Source: Steroidobacteraceae bacterium (GTDB lineage: Bacteria; Pseudomonadota; Gammaproteobacteria; Steroidobacterales; Steroidobacteraceae). Taken from it: 34,003 bases of DNA. A program made the position numbers and the translations under genes. Positions 23,360 to 31,283 of this stretch are shown here, piece by piece. Under the pieces are notes generated by a model. It saw only the letters and a list, made by a program, of their open reading frames with translations. It was not told where the DNA came from and searched no databases. Location of the stretch: NCBI GenBank assembly GCA_017853175.1, contig JAFMKA010000015.1:1-34003 (forward strand), written 5' to 3'. Numbering within the stretch: the first letter of the stretch is position 1; each line of letters opens with the position of its first letter.

Positions 23360-24670
23360 TCAGTCTCCCCGATTCCACAAGAGCCGATAGGCGCCGTCGG
23401 GGTCATACATTCGGGCCTGTCGTTCCGGGTCGAAACGCCGCCCCTCTCGCGGGTCGGTTCCGCGCCCCGCGAGGTAAAGCCAATTCCCCTGATTGCTATA
23501 AGGATCGTAATCGACGAGTTGCGACTCGAACCACGCCGCGCCGGCTCGGTAATCACAGCGCAAATCATTGATGAGCCAACTGGCGACGTTTTGCCTGAGA
23601 CGATTGGACAAGTATCCCGTCGCCGAAAGCTCTCGTAGACCGGCATCGTTTAGAGGCTCACCACTTCGCCCCGTGCGCCAGGCCTCGAAGCGATCCACAT
23701 CGTGGGACGGAAGTGGTTCGCGAGTGAGTCCCGCCGCTCGATAGAGGCGCACCCCGTGCTGCAGGTGCAGAAACCTGAAGTAGTCTCGCCACAAGAGCTC
23801 GAACCATATCCAGTACGTGCTCTCATTCGCGCCCTGCGTCGACTCGTGAGATTTCAAGACGCCATACAAGGTTCGCGGTGAGAGCGCTCCGGTTGCGAGC
23901 CACGGCGAGAACTTGGTCGAGTAGTCGACACCGATTAGGCCGTTCCGAGTCTGCTTGTAACGCTGCGGCAGAGATCCGGCGAAATAGCGCTCAACATGCG
24001 AGAGCGCCGCGGACTCACCACCCCGAAAATCACGATGCGCGTACGGAAACGACGAGCGATCGTCGTCGGCTGCGGCAATGGCGCCAAATACCTGATCGAT
24101 CGACGAGGTATCTCTCAAGGATGGCGTTGGCAACGTTGAAACAGGGTCCGGCAATTCTGCCGGTACCGCCTCGGGCGAACGCGGTTGCACACCCTCGGCC
24201 TCGATGTGTTTGCGAAACGCAGTAAAGACCTGAGGAAGCGCCGTGATATCGAAGGGAAGATCATCGGGATCAAGCAAACTTGATTGCCAGACCGTTTCGA
24301 TTTCGACTCCCGCAGCACGAATGTCGGCCACATCGCGCTCTTCCTCAGGCACTGCGATGTGCTCGCACACGATTCGCGTCGCATTGACCGACTTTGCGAG
24401 CTGAGGCAACGCGTCGACCGCTCGAGCATGGACGATCCAGAGTCGCTGACCGAATCGATCGAGCGATGCATCGAGATCCCGAAGGGTATCCGCCAAAAAA
24501 ATGCGTCGATGCCGATCCATGCGAGGAAATCCCCAACGCGTCGTCGCGTCGTGGCGCGGATCATGGACATACACGCAGAGCAGCCGATCGGCCTGCTCGA
24601 CTGCGCGTTTGAGCACTCGGTTGTCGTGTACCCGCAGATCGTTACGAAACCAAACGATAACGGTAGTCAT
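23360..24670 (-). CDS. DASH-type cryptochrome/photolyase
   Basis: This flavoprotein of the photolyase/cryptochrome family binds FAD and usually a folate antenna; DASH members repair cyclobutane dimers mainly in single-stranded DNA. In 436 residues there is an N-terminal photolyase domain (VIVWFRNDLRVHDN), the DASH-like stretch DPDDLPFDITALPQVFTAFRKHIE, and a C-terminal FAD domain with KFSPWLATGALSPRTLYG, WFELLWRDYFRF, DLRCDYRAGAAWFE and NQGNWLYLAGRGTDPR. The subfamily assignment comes from the central block and the C-terminal region. Its ATG overlaps the stop of the DUF2256 gene (ATGA), so both are made together. A class I CPD photolyase is the alternative. Confidence 0.92.
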   Translation of the reverse strand: MTTVIVWFRNDLRVHDNRVLKRAVEQADRLLCVYVHDPRHDATTRWGFPRMDRHRRIFLADTLRDLDASLDRFGQRLWIVHARAVDALPQLAKSVNATRIVCEHIAVPEEERDVADIRAAGVEIETVWQSSLLDPDDLPFDITALPQVFTAFRKHIEAEGVQPRSPEAVPAELPDPVSTLPTPSLRDTSSIDQVFGAIAAADDDRSSFPYAHRDFRGGESAALSHVERYFAGSLPQRYKQTRNGLIGVDYSTKFSPWLATGALSPRTLYGVLKSHESTQGANESTYWIWFELLWRDYFRFLHLQHGVRLYRAAGLTREPLPSHDVDRFEAWRTGRSGEPLNDAGLRELSATGYLSNRLRQNVASWLINDLRCDYRAGAAWFESQLVDYDPYSNQGNWLYLAGRGTDPREGRRFDPERQARMYDPDGAYRLLWNRGD

Positions 24671-24843
24671 TTTTTGACCACCCTCGGCTTCCCGTCACGA
24701 CGACAGCGCTCGGAGCAGTACTTCACGCTGTCCCAGTTTTTTGCCCAGGACTTTCGCCAGGTCATCGGACGACCGCAAACGGCGCAAGCCTTGGAAGGCA
24801 AAGACTGCTTGTTGCCGCGGAACCCGCCGCGCTCGGGGCTCAT
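24667..24843 (-). CDS. DUF2256 small zinc-finger-like protein
   Basis: This 58-residue gene reads MSPERGGFRGNKQSLPSKAC followed by C-x2-C (ACAVCG), the DUF2256 signature RPMTWRKSWAKNWDSVKYC, then SERCRR and a basic tail ending in VVKK. The four cysteines, C-x2-C and C-x3-C, form a treble-clef-like metal site. The family is small, of unknown function, and often encoded next to or fused with photolyase/cryptochrome genes. Here its ATG overlaps the CoA-lyase stop and its TGA overlaps the photolyase ATG, so three genes are strictly coupled. Recognition of the motif is strong; any role in DNA binding or photolyase loading is inference. Confidence 0.9.
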   Translation of the reverse strand: MSPERGGFRGNKQSLPSKACAVCGRPMTWRKSWAKNWDSVKYCSERCRRDGKPRVVKK

Positions 24844-25703
24844 CGGCGGCGCGCAGCCGCCAGCACTCGCTCGGCCTGCAAAACATGCGGACGATCGACG
24901 AGCTTGCCGTCGACCCGAAGTGCACCCGCATCGGGAGATTTCGAAAACGCGGCGAGCACTGCCTCGGCATGAGCGATTTCGTCGGCGCTAGGCGTGAAGG
25001 CGGCATGCAACGCGGCGATCTGCGCAGGATGAATCGCAAGCTTCGCCGTATAGCCACTGCGGCGTGACGCGCGGGCACGCTGCTCGACAGCGGCGATATC
25101 TTTGATCTCGGTATCGACGGTATCGATCGCGCTGACGCCCGCTGCAGTGGCCGTAACGAGGCAACCTGCGCTCGCCATCTGGTACGGCATTTCGTATCGA
25201 CCCGCCTCGTCACGACTCGCCGCCGCACCGAGCTCAGCGGCGAGGTCTTCGGCGCCCCAGGTCATTCCGACGACCCGTGCGGGCGTGGGAACGAACGACG
25301 CGAGCTGCAGCATCGCTCCGGCGGTCTCGGTGATCATCGGAATGAGCGGGATACTCCCCACTTCAAGGCCATGGGTCGCCTCCAAGGCCTCGAGCCAATG
25401 ATCGAGACGCGAAACGTCGTGCCCGTTGCGGGCCTTGGGCAACACGACTCCGTCCGGCTTGGCCGACACGACGCTCGAGAGATCGGCGAGCGCGTCCGCG
25501 GAGTCGACCGGATTGATGCGCACCCAAAGGGGCACCGGCCGGGCGGAACGACGCAAATGCGTTGCGATGACCTCACGAGCCCTCGGCCGCTGCGGCGCGG
25601 CGACGGCGTCTTCGAGGTCGAGAATGACGGCATCCGCCCCACTCGCCTCGGCTTTCTCGAACCGCTCGGGTCGGTCCCCGGGAACGAACAGCATCGACCG
25701 CAT
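24840..25703 (-). CDS. HpcH/HpaI-family CoA ester lyase (CitE-like)
   Basis: This 287-residue TIM-barrel lyase cleaves or forms a C-C bond in acyl-CoA esters such as malyl-CoA, beta-methylmalyl-CoA or citramalyl-CoA, using Mg2+. The N-terminus MRSMLFVPGDRPERFEKA, the LDLEDAV block (Glu31, Asp32), Arg62 in VRIN, ITETAGAM with the metal-ligand Glu, and WGAEDLAAELG are typical of the CitE/Mcl family. ATG at 25703 is preceded by GAGGGTG. It is the first gene of the photolyase operon and diverges from the monooxygenase gene. The exact substrate is unknown, and why it is coupled to DUF2256 and a photolyase is unclear. Confidence 0.9.
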   Translation of the reverse strand: MRSMLFVPGDRPERFEKAEASGADAVILDLEDAVAAPQRPRAREVIATHLRRSARPVPLWVRINPVDSADALADLSSVVSAKPDGVVLPKARNGHDVSRLDHWLEALEATHGLEVGSIPLIPMITETAGAMLQLASFVPTPARVVGMTWGAEDLAAELGAAASRDEAGRYEMPYQMASAGCLVTATAAGVSAIDTVDTEIKDIAAVEQRARASRRSGYTAKLAIHPAQIAALHAAFTPSADEIAHAEAVLAAFSKSPDAGALRVDGKLVDRPHVLQAERVLAAARRR

Positions 25704-25740
25704 GCCACACCCTCACCACAACGCCTTTCGAACGGCTGCC

Positions 25741-25770
25741 ATGATAACCCGTCGGTTCGATACTGTTATC
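25741..25770. promoter_or_regulatory. Inverted repeat and promoter elements between the divergent CoA-lyase and monooxygenase genes
   Basis: GATAAC (25743-25748) and GTTATC (25765-25770) form an inverted repeat around 16 nt. On the minus strand TATCAT (25746-25741) is a good -10 candidate for the CoA-lyase operon. On the plus strand GATACT (25759-25764) is a weaker candidate for the monooxygenase gene. No consensus -35 boxes are seen. Confidence 0.35.
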
Positions 25771-25816
25771 CTGCAGTACCGGCGCCAGCGGCGCGGTTCG
25801 CGGCGATGGAGTGACG

Positions 25817-27274
25817 ATGTCGACTGAAGTTCTGGACGTCCTGATCGTAGGAGCCGGCCTCTCCGGTATCGGCGCGGCCGCCGAAATCCGCCGTCAGTTT
25901 CCGGGGAAGACCCTCGCGATCTTAGAGTCGCGCGACCGCCTTGGCGGAACCTGGGACCTCTTTCGCTATCCCGGCATTCGCTCCGACTCCGACATGTATA
26001 CGCTCGGCTTCAAGGCGAAACCGTGGCGTAAGGCGCGCTCGATCGTCGACGGGCCGTCGATCCTCAATTACCTGCGCGAGATGGCTACGGAAAGCGGAGT
26101 CGCCTCGCTCATTCGTTATGGTCAGCGCGTGGAGTCGGCCGACTGGTCGAACACTCGTTGCGAATGGACTGTGACGGTGCGCGACCGAGACGGTCACGCT
26201 CACTCGATACGAACGCGGTTCATCCATCTCTGCACGGGTTACTACAGCTACACCGAGGCCTATCGACCCCACTTCGAAGGTGAGGCGGACTTTCGGGGTC
26301 AGATCGTGCACCCCCAATTCTGGCCTGAAAACTTTGACTACACGGGTCGCCGCATCGTAGTGATCGGAAGCGGCGCCACTGCGATCACGCTCGTACCGGC
26401 GCTTGCAGAAAAAGCGGCGCATGTCACTCAGCTGCAGCGCACACCATCGTACGTGGTCAATCAGCCGGGTGAAGACCCTTGGGCACGCGTACTCTCTAAA
26501 GTTCTCCCCGCAGCGCTCGTCTATCCGATCGTACGCTGGAAGCACATTCTGCTGACCTCGTTCTTTTACCGATTGGCGCGCAAGTATCCGCGCTGGTTCG
26601 GTCAACGCCTCGTCGAACTTGCCGCTGCGGATCTACCCAAAGGCTTCGATGTGGCTCGTCATTTCAAGCCTGACTACAACCCATGGGACCAACGCGTCTG
26701 CGCCGCGCCCGATGGTGATTTGTTTCAGGCTATCGCGAAGGGCCGGGTCAGCGTTGTCACCGACACGATCGAACGCTTCGTCGCGGAGGGCATTCGCCTA
26801 GGCTCGGGCGATACCCTACCCGCGGATATCATCGTCACCGCGACTGGCCTCAAAGTATTGCCGCTCGGCGCGATCCGTCTGTCATTGGACGGTAAGCCCG
26901 TCAACCTTGCGGACTCGATGGTGTATCGAGGAGCGATGCTGAGCGGTATCCCGAATCTCGTTCTCACGTTCGGCTACACCAATGCCTCATGGACGCTACG
27001 CGCCGACCTGATCGCGGCCTATGTGTGCAGACTGCTCGGGCATCTCGATCGGCACGGCTACCAGTACGCCGTACCGGTACGCGATTCATCGGTCGGAGAA
27101 ATGCCTTTCATCGACTTCAACTCGGGCTACGTGCTGCGCGCACTCGAGGGCCTACCCAAGCAGGGCGATCGCTTCCCGTGGCGAGTTCATCAAACTTATT
27201 TGCGCGATCTCGGCGTGACGCGATACAGCCGACTTACAGACCCGGCTCTCAAGTTCGGTCGAGCGCCCGGCTGA
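25817..27274 (+). CDS. EthA-like flavin-dependent Baeyer-Villiger monooxygenase
   Basis: This FAD- and NADPH-dependent monooxygenase inserts an oxygen atom next to a ketone to give an ester, or oxidises sulfur in some substrates. In 485 residues the first Rossmann motif is GAGLSG (12-17), the Baeyer-Villiger fingerprint FRGQIVHPQFWP spans residues 159-170, and the second dinucleotide site is GSGATA (184-189). Blocks such as GGTWDLFRYPGIRSDSDMY and YNPWDQR are very close to mycobacterial EthA as I recall it. ATG at 25817 is chosen because GGAG lies just upstream; a GTG at 25811 is possible. It leads a run of six plus-strand genes with an SDR 7 nt downstream. The natural ketone is unknown. Confidence 0.93.
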   Translation: MSTEVLDVLIVGAGLSGIGAAAEIRRQFPGKTLAILESRDRLGGTWDLFRYPGIRSDSDMYTLGFKAKPWRKARSIVDGPSILNYLREMATESGVASLIRYGQRVESADWSNTRCEWTVTVRDRDGHAHSIRTRFIHLCTGYYSYTEAYRPHFEGEADFRGQIVHPQFWPENFDYTGRRIVVIGSGATAITLVPALAEKAAHVTQLQRTPSYVVNQPGEDPWARVLSKVLPAALVYPIVRWKHILLTSFFYRLARKYPRWFGQRLVELAAADLPKGFDVARHFKPDYNPWDQRVCAAPDGDLFQAIAKGRVSVVTDTIERFVAEGIRLGSGDTLPADIIVTATGLKVLPLGAIRLSLDGKPVNLADSMVYRGAMLSGIPNLVLTFGYTNASWTLRADLIAAYVCRLLGHLDRHGYQYAVPVRDSSVGEMPFIDFNSGYVLRALEGLPKQGDRFPWRVHQTYLRDLGVTRYSRLTDPALKFGRAPG

Positions 27275-27281
27275 GAACACC

Positions 27282-28103
27282 ATGAAAAAATCCAAACTCG
27301 ATTTTCGAGACAAGACCGCGGTGATCACGGGCGCGGGAAGCGGAATCGGTCGCGCGCTCGCACAGAGCCTGGCGACGAGAGGCTGTCACCTGGCGCTCGT
27401 CGATATCAACACCGACAGTCTCGCCGAGACCGCTACGCTCGTGCGCCCCTCCGGCGTGCGCCTCTCCACCCATACCCTCGATGTCGCCTCCCGCGAACAG
27501 GTCGCAGGATTTCCTGCGCAAGTGTTGCGCGATCATCCAACGATCGACCTGCTCTTCAATAACGCGGGCGTTGCCGTGGGTGGTCATTTTCTAGAGACAA
27601 CCGAAGCCGACTTCGACTGGCTGTTCGAAATCAACTTTCATGGCGTCGTTCGCATGACCCGTGCATTCCTGCCCATGCTATTGGCCCGACCGGATGCGCA
27701 CATCATCAATACGGCGAGTATCTTCGGCGTCATCGCTCCGGCCGGACAAACTCACTATTCGGCGAGCAAATTTGCCGTTCGCGGCTTCAGCGACGCGCTT
27801 CGTCACGAACTCGAAGGCACCTCCGTCGGTGTCAGTGCCGTCTGCCCAGGCGGTATCGCCACCTCGATTGCGACGAGCGCCCGATTTTCAACGAAACTCT
27901 CGAAAGAGACGATCGCACACCAACTGGCGAAATCACGCAGGCTCCTGCGCAAGCCGCCCGCTGTTGCCGCCGAAATTATTTTGGCCGGTGTCGAGCGTCG
28001 TCGCGCACGTATTCTCGTCGGTGCGGACGCGACACTCGGTTCTTGGCTTGAGCGATTGATGCCGACGCGCTATTGGACACTCCTGAAGAGACTCGGTGCG
28101 TGA
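27282..28103 (+). CDS. Short-chain dehydrogenase/reductase
   Basis: This 273-residue NAD(P)-dependent oxidoreductase has the classical SDR cofactor site TGAGSGIG (residues 16-23), the NNAG structural motif (93-96), and catalytic Ser146, Tyr159 and Lys163 in YSASK. It follows the Baeyer-Villiger enzyme by 7 nt and precedes a hydrolase whose GTG start overlaps its TGA. An SDR in such a setting could convert an alcohol to the ketone used by the monooxygenase, by analogy with Baeyer-Villiger pathways. The basic, hydrophobic C-terminus (SWLERLMPTRYWTLLKRL) suggests contact with the membrane. Substrate is not known. Confidence 0.92.
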   Translation: MKKSKLDFRDKTAVITGAGSGIGRALAQSLATRGCHLALVDINTDSLAETATLVRPSGVRLSTHTLDVASREQVAGFPAQVLRDHPTIDLLFNNAGVAVGGHFLETTEADFDWLFEINFHGVVRMTRAFLPMLLARPDAHIINTASIFGVIAPAGQTHYSASKFAVRGFSDALRHELEGTSVGVSAVCPGGIATSIATSARFSTKLSKETIAHQLAKSRRLLRKPPAVAAEIILAGVERRRARILVGADATLGSWLERLMPTRYWTLLKRLGA

Positions 28104-29065
28104 TTCTGATTACGATCCTCCTAGCACTCGGGGCACTATCGATTGCCTTGGCCCTGTTTACGCATCGTGTCGCGCGACAAGTCGAAATCGCTATCCCCGC
28201 CTCAGGTCGATTTTTAGACGTCCCCGGTGCACGACTGCATTATCTCGACGTAGGAACGGCACCCGCAGGCAAACCGCCCATCGTGATGATCCATGGGCTA
28301 GGCGGTCATCTACACCACTTCAAATACTCGCTCTTCGATGAGCTCTCGCGTGATACCCGCGTCATTGCCATCGATCGCCCGGGCTCGGGCTATTCGACGC
28401 GCACGACCGGTAAGGCGACACGACTCACCGATCAAGCCGATGCACTCATTGCTCTACTCGATACACTCAAGATCGAGCGCGCGCTCTTCGTCGGACATTC
28501 GTTGGGCGGAGCGCTGTCGCTCACGCAAGCGCTTCGGCACCCGACTCGGGTTGCGGGTCTCGCGCTAATCGCCCCGCTCACCCACTTTGCAGGACGATTC
28601 CCCGCTGTCTTCATCGCTCTGGCGGTTCGCGGTCGAATCGCTCGCCGATTCGTGGCAAATGTACTCGCCACGCCGGGGTTCATCACGAACCGACGGCGCG
28701 TGATGCCGAAAATCTTTGGGCCAGAGTCCGTTCCGCGCGACTATCGCGTACGCGGAGGCGGATTGCTCACACTACGGCCGAGCCAATACATCGGCGCGTC
28801 TGAAGATCTCTCGGCCATTCCCGCCGTCCTGCCCTCGCTCGAAGCGCGTTACGAGACGCTGAATCGACCTGATGCGCCGCCGATCGCCATGCTCTATGGC
28901 CGCGAGGACGCCATCCTCGACTACCGTATCCACGGCGAGCGTTTCGCGGAGCGCGTGCCCGCCTGCGTGCTCGAACTGGTTTCTGGCGGCCACATGCTGC
29001 CGCTCACCCAACCAGAGCGCGTCGCGCGTTTCATTCGTGACGTCTTCGAGCGCAGCTCAGGCTGA
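28100..29065 (+). CDS. Membrane-anchored alpha/beta hydrolase
   Basis: This alpha/beta-fold hydrolase has a single N-terminal membrane helix (residues about 1-22) before the catalytic domain. The oxyanion segment IVMIHGLGGHLHHF, nucleophile Ser134 in GHSLGG, a later Asp in YGREDAIL and His in SGGHMLPL complete the expected triad. GTG at 28100 is chosen because it overlaps the SDR stop (GTGA); an ATG at 28073 lies inside the SDR gene. 321 residues. Placed after a Baeyer-Villiger enzyme it is a natural candidate to cleave the resulting ester, an inference from context. Haloalkane dehalogenase or epoxide hydrolase activity would be alternatives. Confidence 0.88.
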   Translation: MILITILLALGALSIALALFTHRVARQVEIAIPASGRFLDVPGARLHYLDVGTAPAGKPPIVMIHGLGGHLHHFKYSLFDELSRDTRVIAIDRPGSGYSTRTTGKATRLTDQADALIALLDTLKIERALFVGHSLGGALSLTQALRHPTRVAGLALIAPLTHFAGRFPAVFIALAVRGRIARRFVANVLATPGFITNRRRVMPKIFGPESVPRDYRVRGGGLLTLRPSQYIGASEDLSAIPAVLPSLEARYETLNRPDAPPIAMLYGREDAILDYRIHGERFAERVPACVLELVSGGHMLPLTQPERVARFIRDVFERSSG

Positions 29066-29073
29066 CCGCCACC

Positions 29074-29679
29074 ATGGGCACTCTTAACCCGACCCGGCGT
29101 GTGGCGTATCTCGCCGGCCTCTACTTATTGGCCATCGTGCTCGGAGTGGGCAGTGCATGGCTCTGGCTGACACGCATCGGAATCTCGGGCGTCGATGCAG
29201 GAGCATGGCGCGTGAATCTTTTAGCGGGTAGCCGTGATGCCGATGCGTACACCCGAGCACGCATCGCTCTCGGCGCCGTGCTCGCATTGGACCGAAGCGA
29301 AACGCTGTACTACACGACCGACCACGACGATACCGGCGCGCCGCTGCGAGCGGAGTGTCGATATCGTATCGCGGGCTCACCCCCACCGGCCCGTTGGTGG
29401 AGCCTGACCGCCTATGCCGCAGACCATTTTCTTTTTCCGAATGACGCAAAACGCTACAGCGTCAGCGGTGAGTCCGTAACGCTCGATTCGGCAGGCCGAT
29501 TCAGAGCCACGATCGGCCCGACCTCCGAGGGCTCTCAAAACGATCGCTCATGGATCCCCACCACCGGTGAGGGTGGGATGCGGCTCACGCTACGACTCTA
29601 CGGTGCCGACGAAGCCGTGCAGCGCGCTCCTGAATCACTCGCCACCCCGAGTATTCAGCGCATCGGAGCGTGCTCGTGA
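29074..29679 (+). CDS. DUF1214 domain membrane-anchored protein
   Basis: This 201-residue protein has one N-terminal membrane helix (about residues 12-32) and a beta-rich DUF1214 domain: WWSLTAYAADHFLFPNDAKRYSV, then NDRSWIPTT and LTLRLYGADE. In many bacteria DUF1254 and DUF1214 form one two-domain protein; here they are separate neighbouring genes, each with its own anchor. The domain should face the periplasm or the outside. ATG at 29074 has no strong ribosome site and is 8 nt after the hydrolase stop. Function is unknown. The DUF1254 gene overlaps its stop. Confidence 0.83.
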   Translation: MGTLNPTRRVAYLAGLYLLAIVLGVGSAWLWLTRIGISGVDAGAWRVNLLAGSRDADAYTRARIALGAVLALDRSETLYYTTDHDDTGAPLRAECRYRIAGSPPPARWWSLTAYAADHFLFPNDAKRYSVSGESVTLDSAGRFRATIGPTSEGSQNDRSWIPTTGEGGMRLTLRLYGADEAVQRAPESLATPSIQRIGACS

Positions 29680-30233
29680 CTCTCAAGCGCTTACATTGGA
29701 GACGACACCTGATCATCGCACCGGCGGTCGTCGCGCTCGTACACGGGCTGACGATTTGGGCCGTGCCCCGACTCATCATGGATCGAATCATCGCCTTAGG
29801 CTCAACGGACTCCACCCTAGAGCGCACGAACGGTGTCACCCTGCCGCCGCCGACTGATCACACCCAGCGCCGCATCGTAATGCCGAGCCCCGATCTGCTC
29901 TACGCAACGTGCTTCTTCGATCTCAACGAGCAGCCCTTGCGAGTCACACTCTCAACCAACTACCCGCGCTATTGGTCGATCGCACTCTATTCTTCGAGCT
30001 CCGACAACTTTTTTGTCGTGAACGATCGCAGTGCGCCGGACGGCCACGTGGACCTCACCGTCGTCGATCCGCGACATCAGGCCGTAACCTCCACGCTGCA
30101 GAATGGCGAGTCGCGAGTCGTGGTGGCACCGACTCACCGAGGTATGCTGTTGATGCGCTTGCTCGTCAACGACGACCCGGGGGTGCGCGCGGCGGCTGAG
30201 CTCGCCAGACGAAGCCTCCGCTGTTCTCGCTAG
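29676..30233 (+). CDS. DUF1254 domain membrane-anchored protein
   Basis: This 185-residue protein has one N-terminal membrane helix (about residues 10-30) followed by a short DUF1254 domain recognisable from PSPDLLYATCFFDLNEQPLRV and YPRYWSIALYSSSSDNFFVVND. The start GTG at 29676 overlaps the DUF1214 stop (GTGA); an in-frame GTG two codons earlier (29670) is possible. It is shorter than the DUF1254 half of the fused proteins. Together with the preceding gene it rebuilds the DUF1254-DUF1214 pair in reverse order on two polypeptides. The two proteins probably interact at the membrane surface; their job is unknown. Confidence 0.78.
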   Translation: MTLKRLHWRRHLIIAPAVVALVHGLTIWAVPRLIMDRIIALGSTDSTLERTNGVTLPPPTDHTQRRIVMPSPDLLYATCFFDLNEQPLRVTLSTNYPRYWSIALYSSSSDNFFVVNDRSAPDGHVDLTVVDPRHQAVTSTLQNGESRVVVAPTHRGMLLMRLLVNDDPGVRAAAELARRSLRCSR

Positions 30234-30263
30234 ATGCGGCCGCCTCACCCGAGGAGATAATGT

Positions 30264-31283
30264 GTGACGCGTCGTGCTCGGTCGATCTCTCTGCTTGTCG
30301 TCATCGCTGCCCTAATGGGTGCGGCCCCCGACATCTTTGCCGAGGGCCTTCAGCGCGCACCCTGCGAACTCGTCAACTCGGGCGAATTCGATCGATACCG
30401 GGAACGTCAGCTCGCCACGCTCGAAGCCGAGCAGACAGCCGCCAAACGCCAGGGCTTGAGCGTCCGCGAGGTGCGCCATCTCGACACGGATCTCGGTACC
30501 GAGCAGGAGTATCAGGCTCGCCATCGACCCGGGGTTCGCTGCGAGCGCATCGTCTACGACAGTGATGGGCTAAAAATACGCGGATTTCTTTGGACGCCTT
30601 CTGCGCTGAAACCCGGACAAAAGCTTCCGCTCATCGTGTTCAATCGTGGCGGCTCTGGAGACGACTCGAAGCTCCGACCCAATACCCAGTTCGGCTTCGA
30701 ACGCTTCATTCGTGCCGGTTACGTCGTAATCGGCTCACAGTACCGTGGTAACGACGGTAGCGAGGGCACCGACGAACTCGGGGGTTCTGACGTCCGGGAT
30801 GTCGTGCAACTCGTTGCGATCGCACGCGAACTCCCCTTCGTAGACGCCAAGAATGTCTACGCCCTCGGATATTCGCGTGGCGCCATGATGACGTTGTCGG
30901 CGCTCCGCGATGGTGCAAGATTCAATGCGGTCGCCCTCGTTGGGTTACCGTCAGATTTTCGAATGTCTCAGTTCGATCGTCGATTTTCTCCGGCCTCGCC
31001 CGAGATGTCCGCTGCCCGCGCTCAGCGCTCTGCCATTCTTTGGGCCGACCGACTCGACCCACCCATGCTCTTAATGCAAGGCAGCGGCGATCCGCTCGTC
31101 TCGACCGTCGAACAAACCCTGCCGTTCGCCGCTCGACTACAAGAACTCGCCAAGCGCTATGAACTCGTCATTTACGAGGGCGACAGTCACGGACTCATAC
31201 TGAACGGTAAAGACCGAGACACGCGGATTCTCAATTGGTTCCAGCGTTTCCGGAACCCAGACTCCACAGCGAACTCGCCATGA
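30264..31283 (+). CDS. Secreted alpha/beta hydrolase of the prolyl-oligopeptidase/dienelactone-hydrolase type
   Basis: This 339-residue protein starts with a signal peptide (basic MTRRAR, hydrophobic core, likely cut near residue 26 after IFA), so it is exported to the periplasm or beyond. The catalytic part has the nucleophile Ser204 in GYSRGA, an Asp in GSGDPLV and a His in GDSHGL, with a GSQYRGNDGS block common to S9-like hydrolases. Two cysteines, 34 and 93, could form a disulfide. GTG at 30264 is used because GAGGAGA lies 6 nt upstream; an overlapping ATG at 30260 is in another frame. The stop overlaps the cysB start. It may hydrolyse an ester or peptide outside the cytosol; substrate unknown. 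Confidence 0.85.
   Translation: MTRRARSISLLVVIAALMGAAPDIFAEGLQRAPCELVNSGEFDRYRERQLATLEAEQTAAKRQGLSVREVRHLDTDLGTEQEYQARHRPGVRCERIVYDSDGLKIRGFLWTPSALKPGQKLPLIVFNRGGSGDDSKLRPNTQFGFERFIRAGYVVIGSQYRGNDGSEGTDELGGSDVRDVVQLVAIARELPFVDAKNVYALGYSRGAMMTLSALRDGARFNAVALVGLPSDFRMSQFDRRFSPASPEMSAARAQRSAILWADRLDPPMLLMQGSGDPLVSTVEQTLPFAARLQELAKRYELVIYEGDSHGLILNGKDRDTRILNWFQRFRNPDSTANSP

Noticed and set aside
30260-30565. 101-codon frame from ATG 30260
   Set aside because: It is out of frame with the hydrolase, which has a signal peptide and catalytic motifs starting from GTG 30264.
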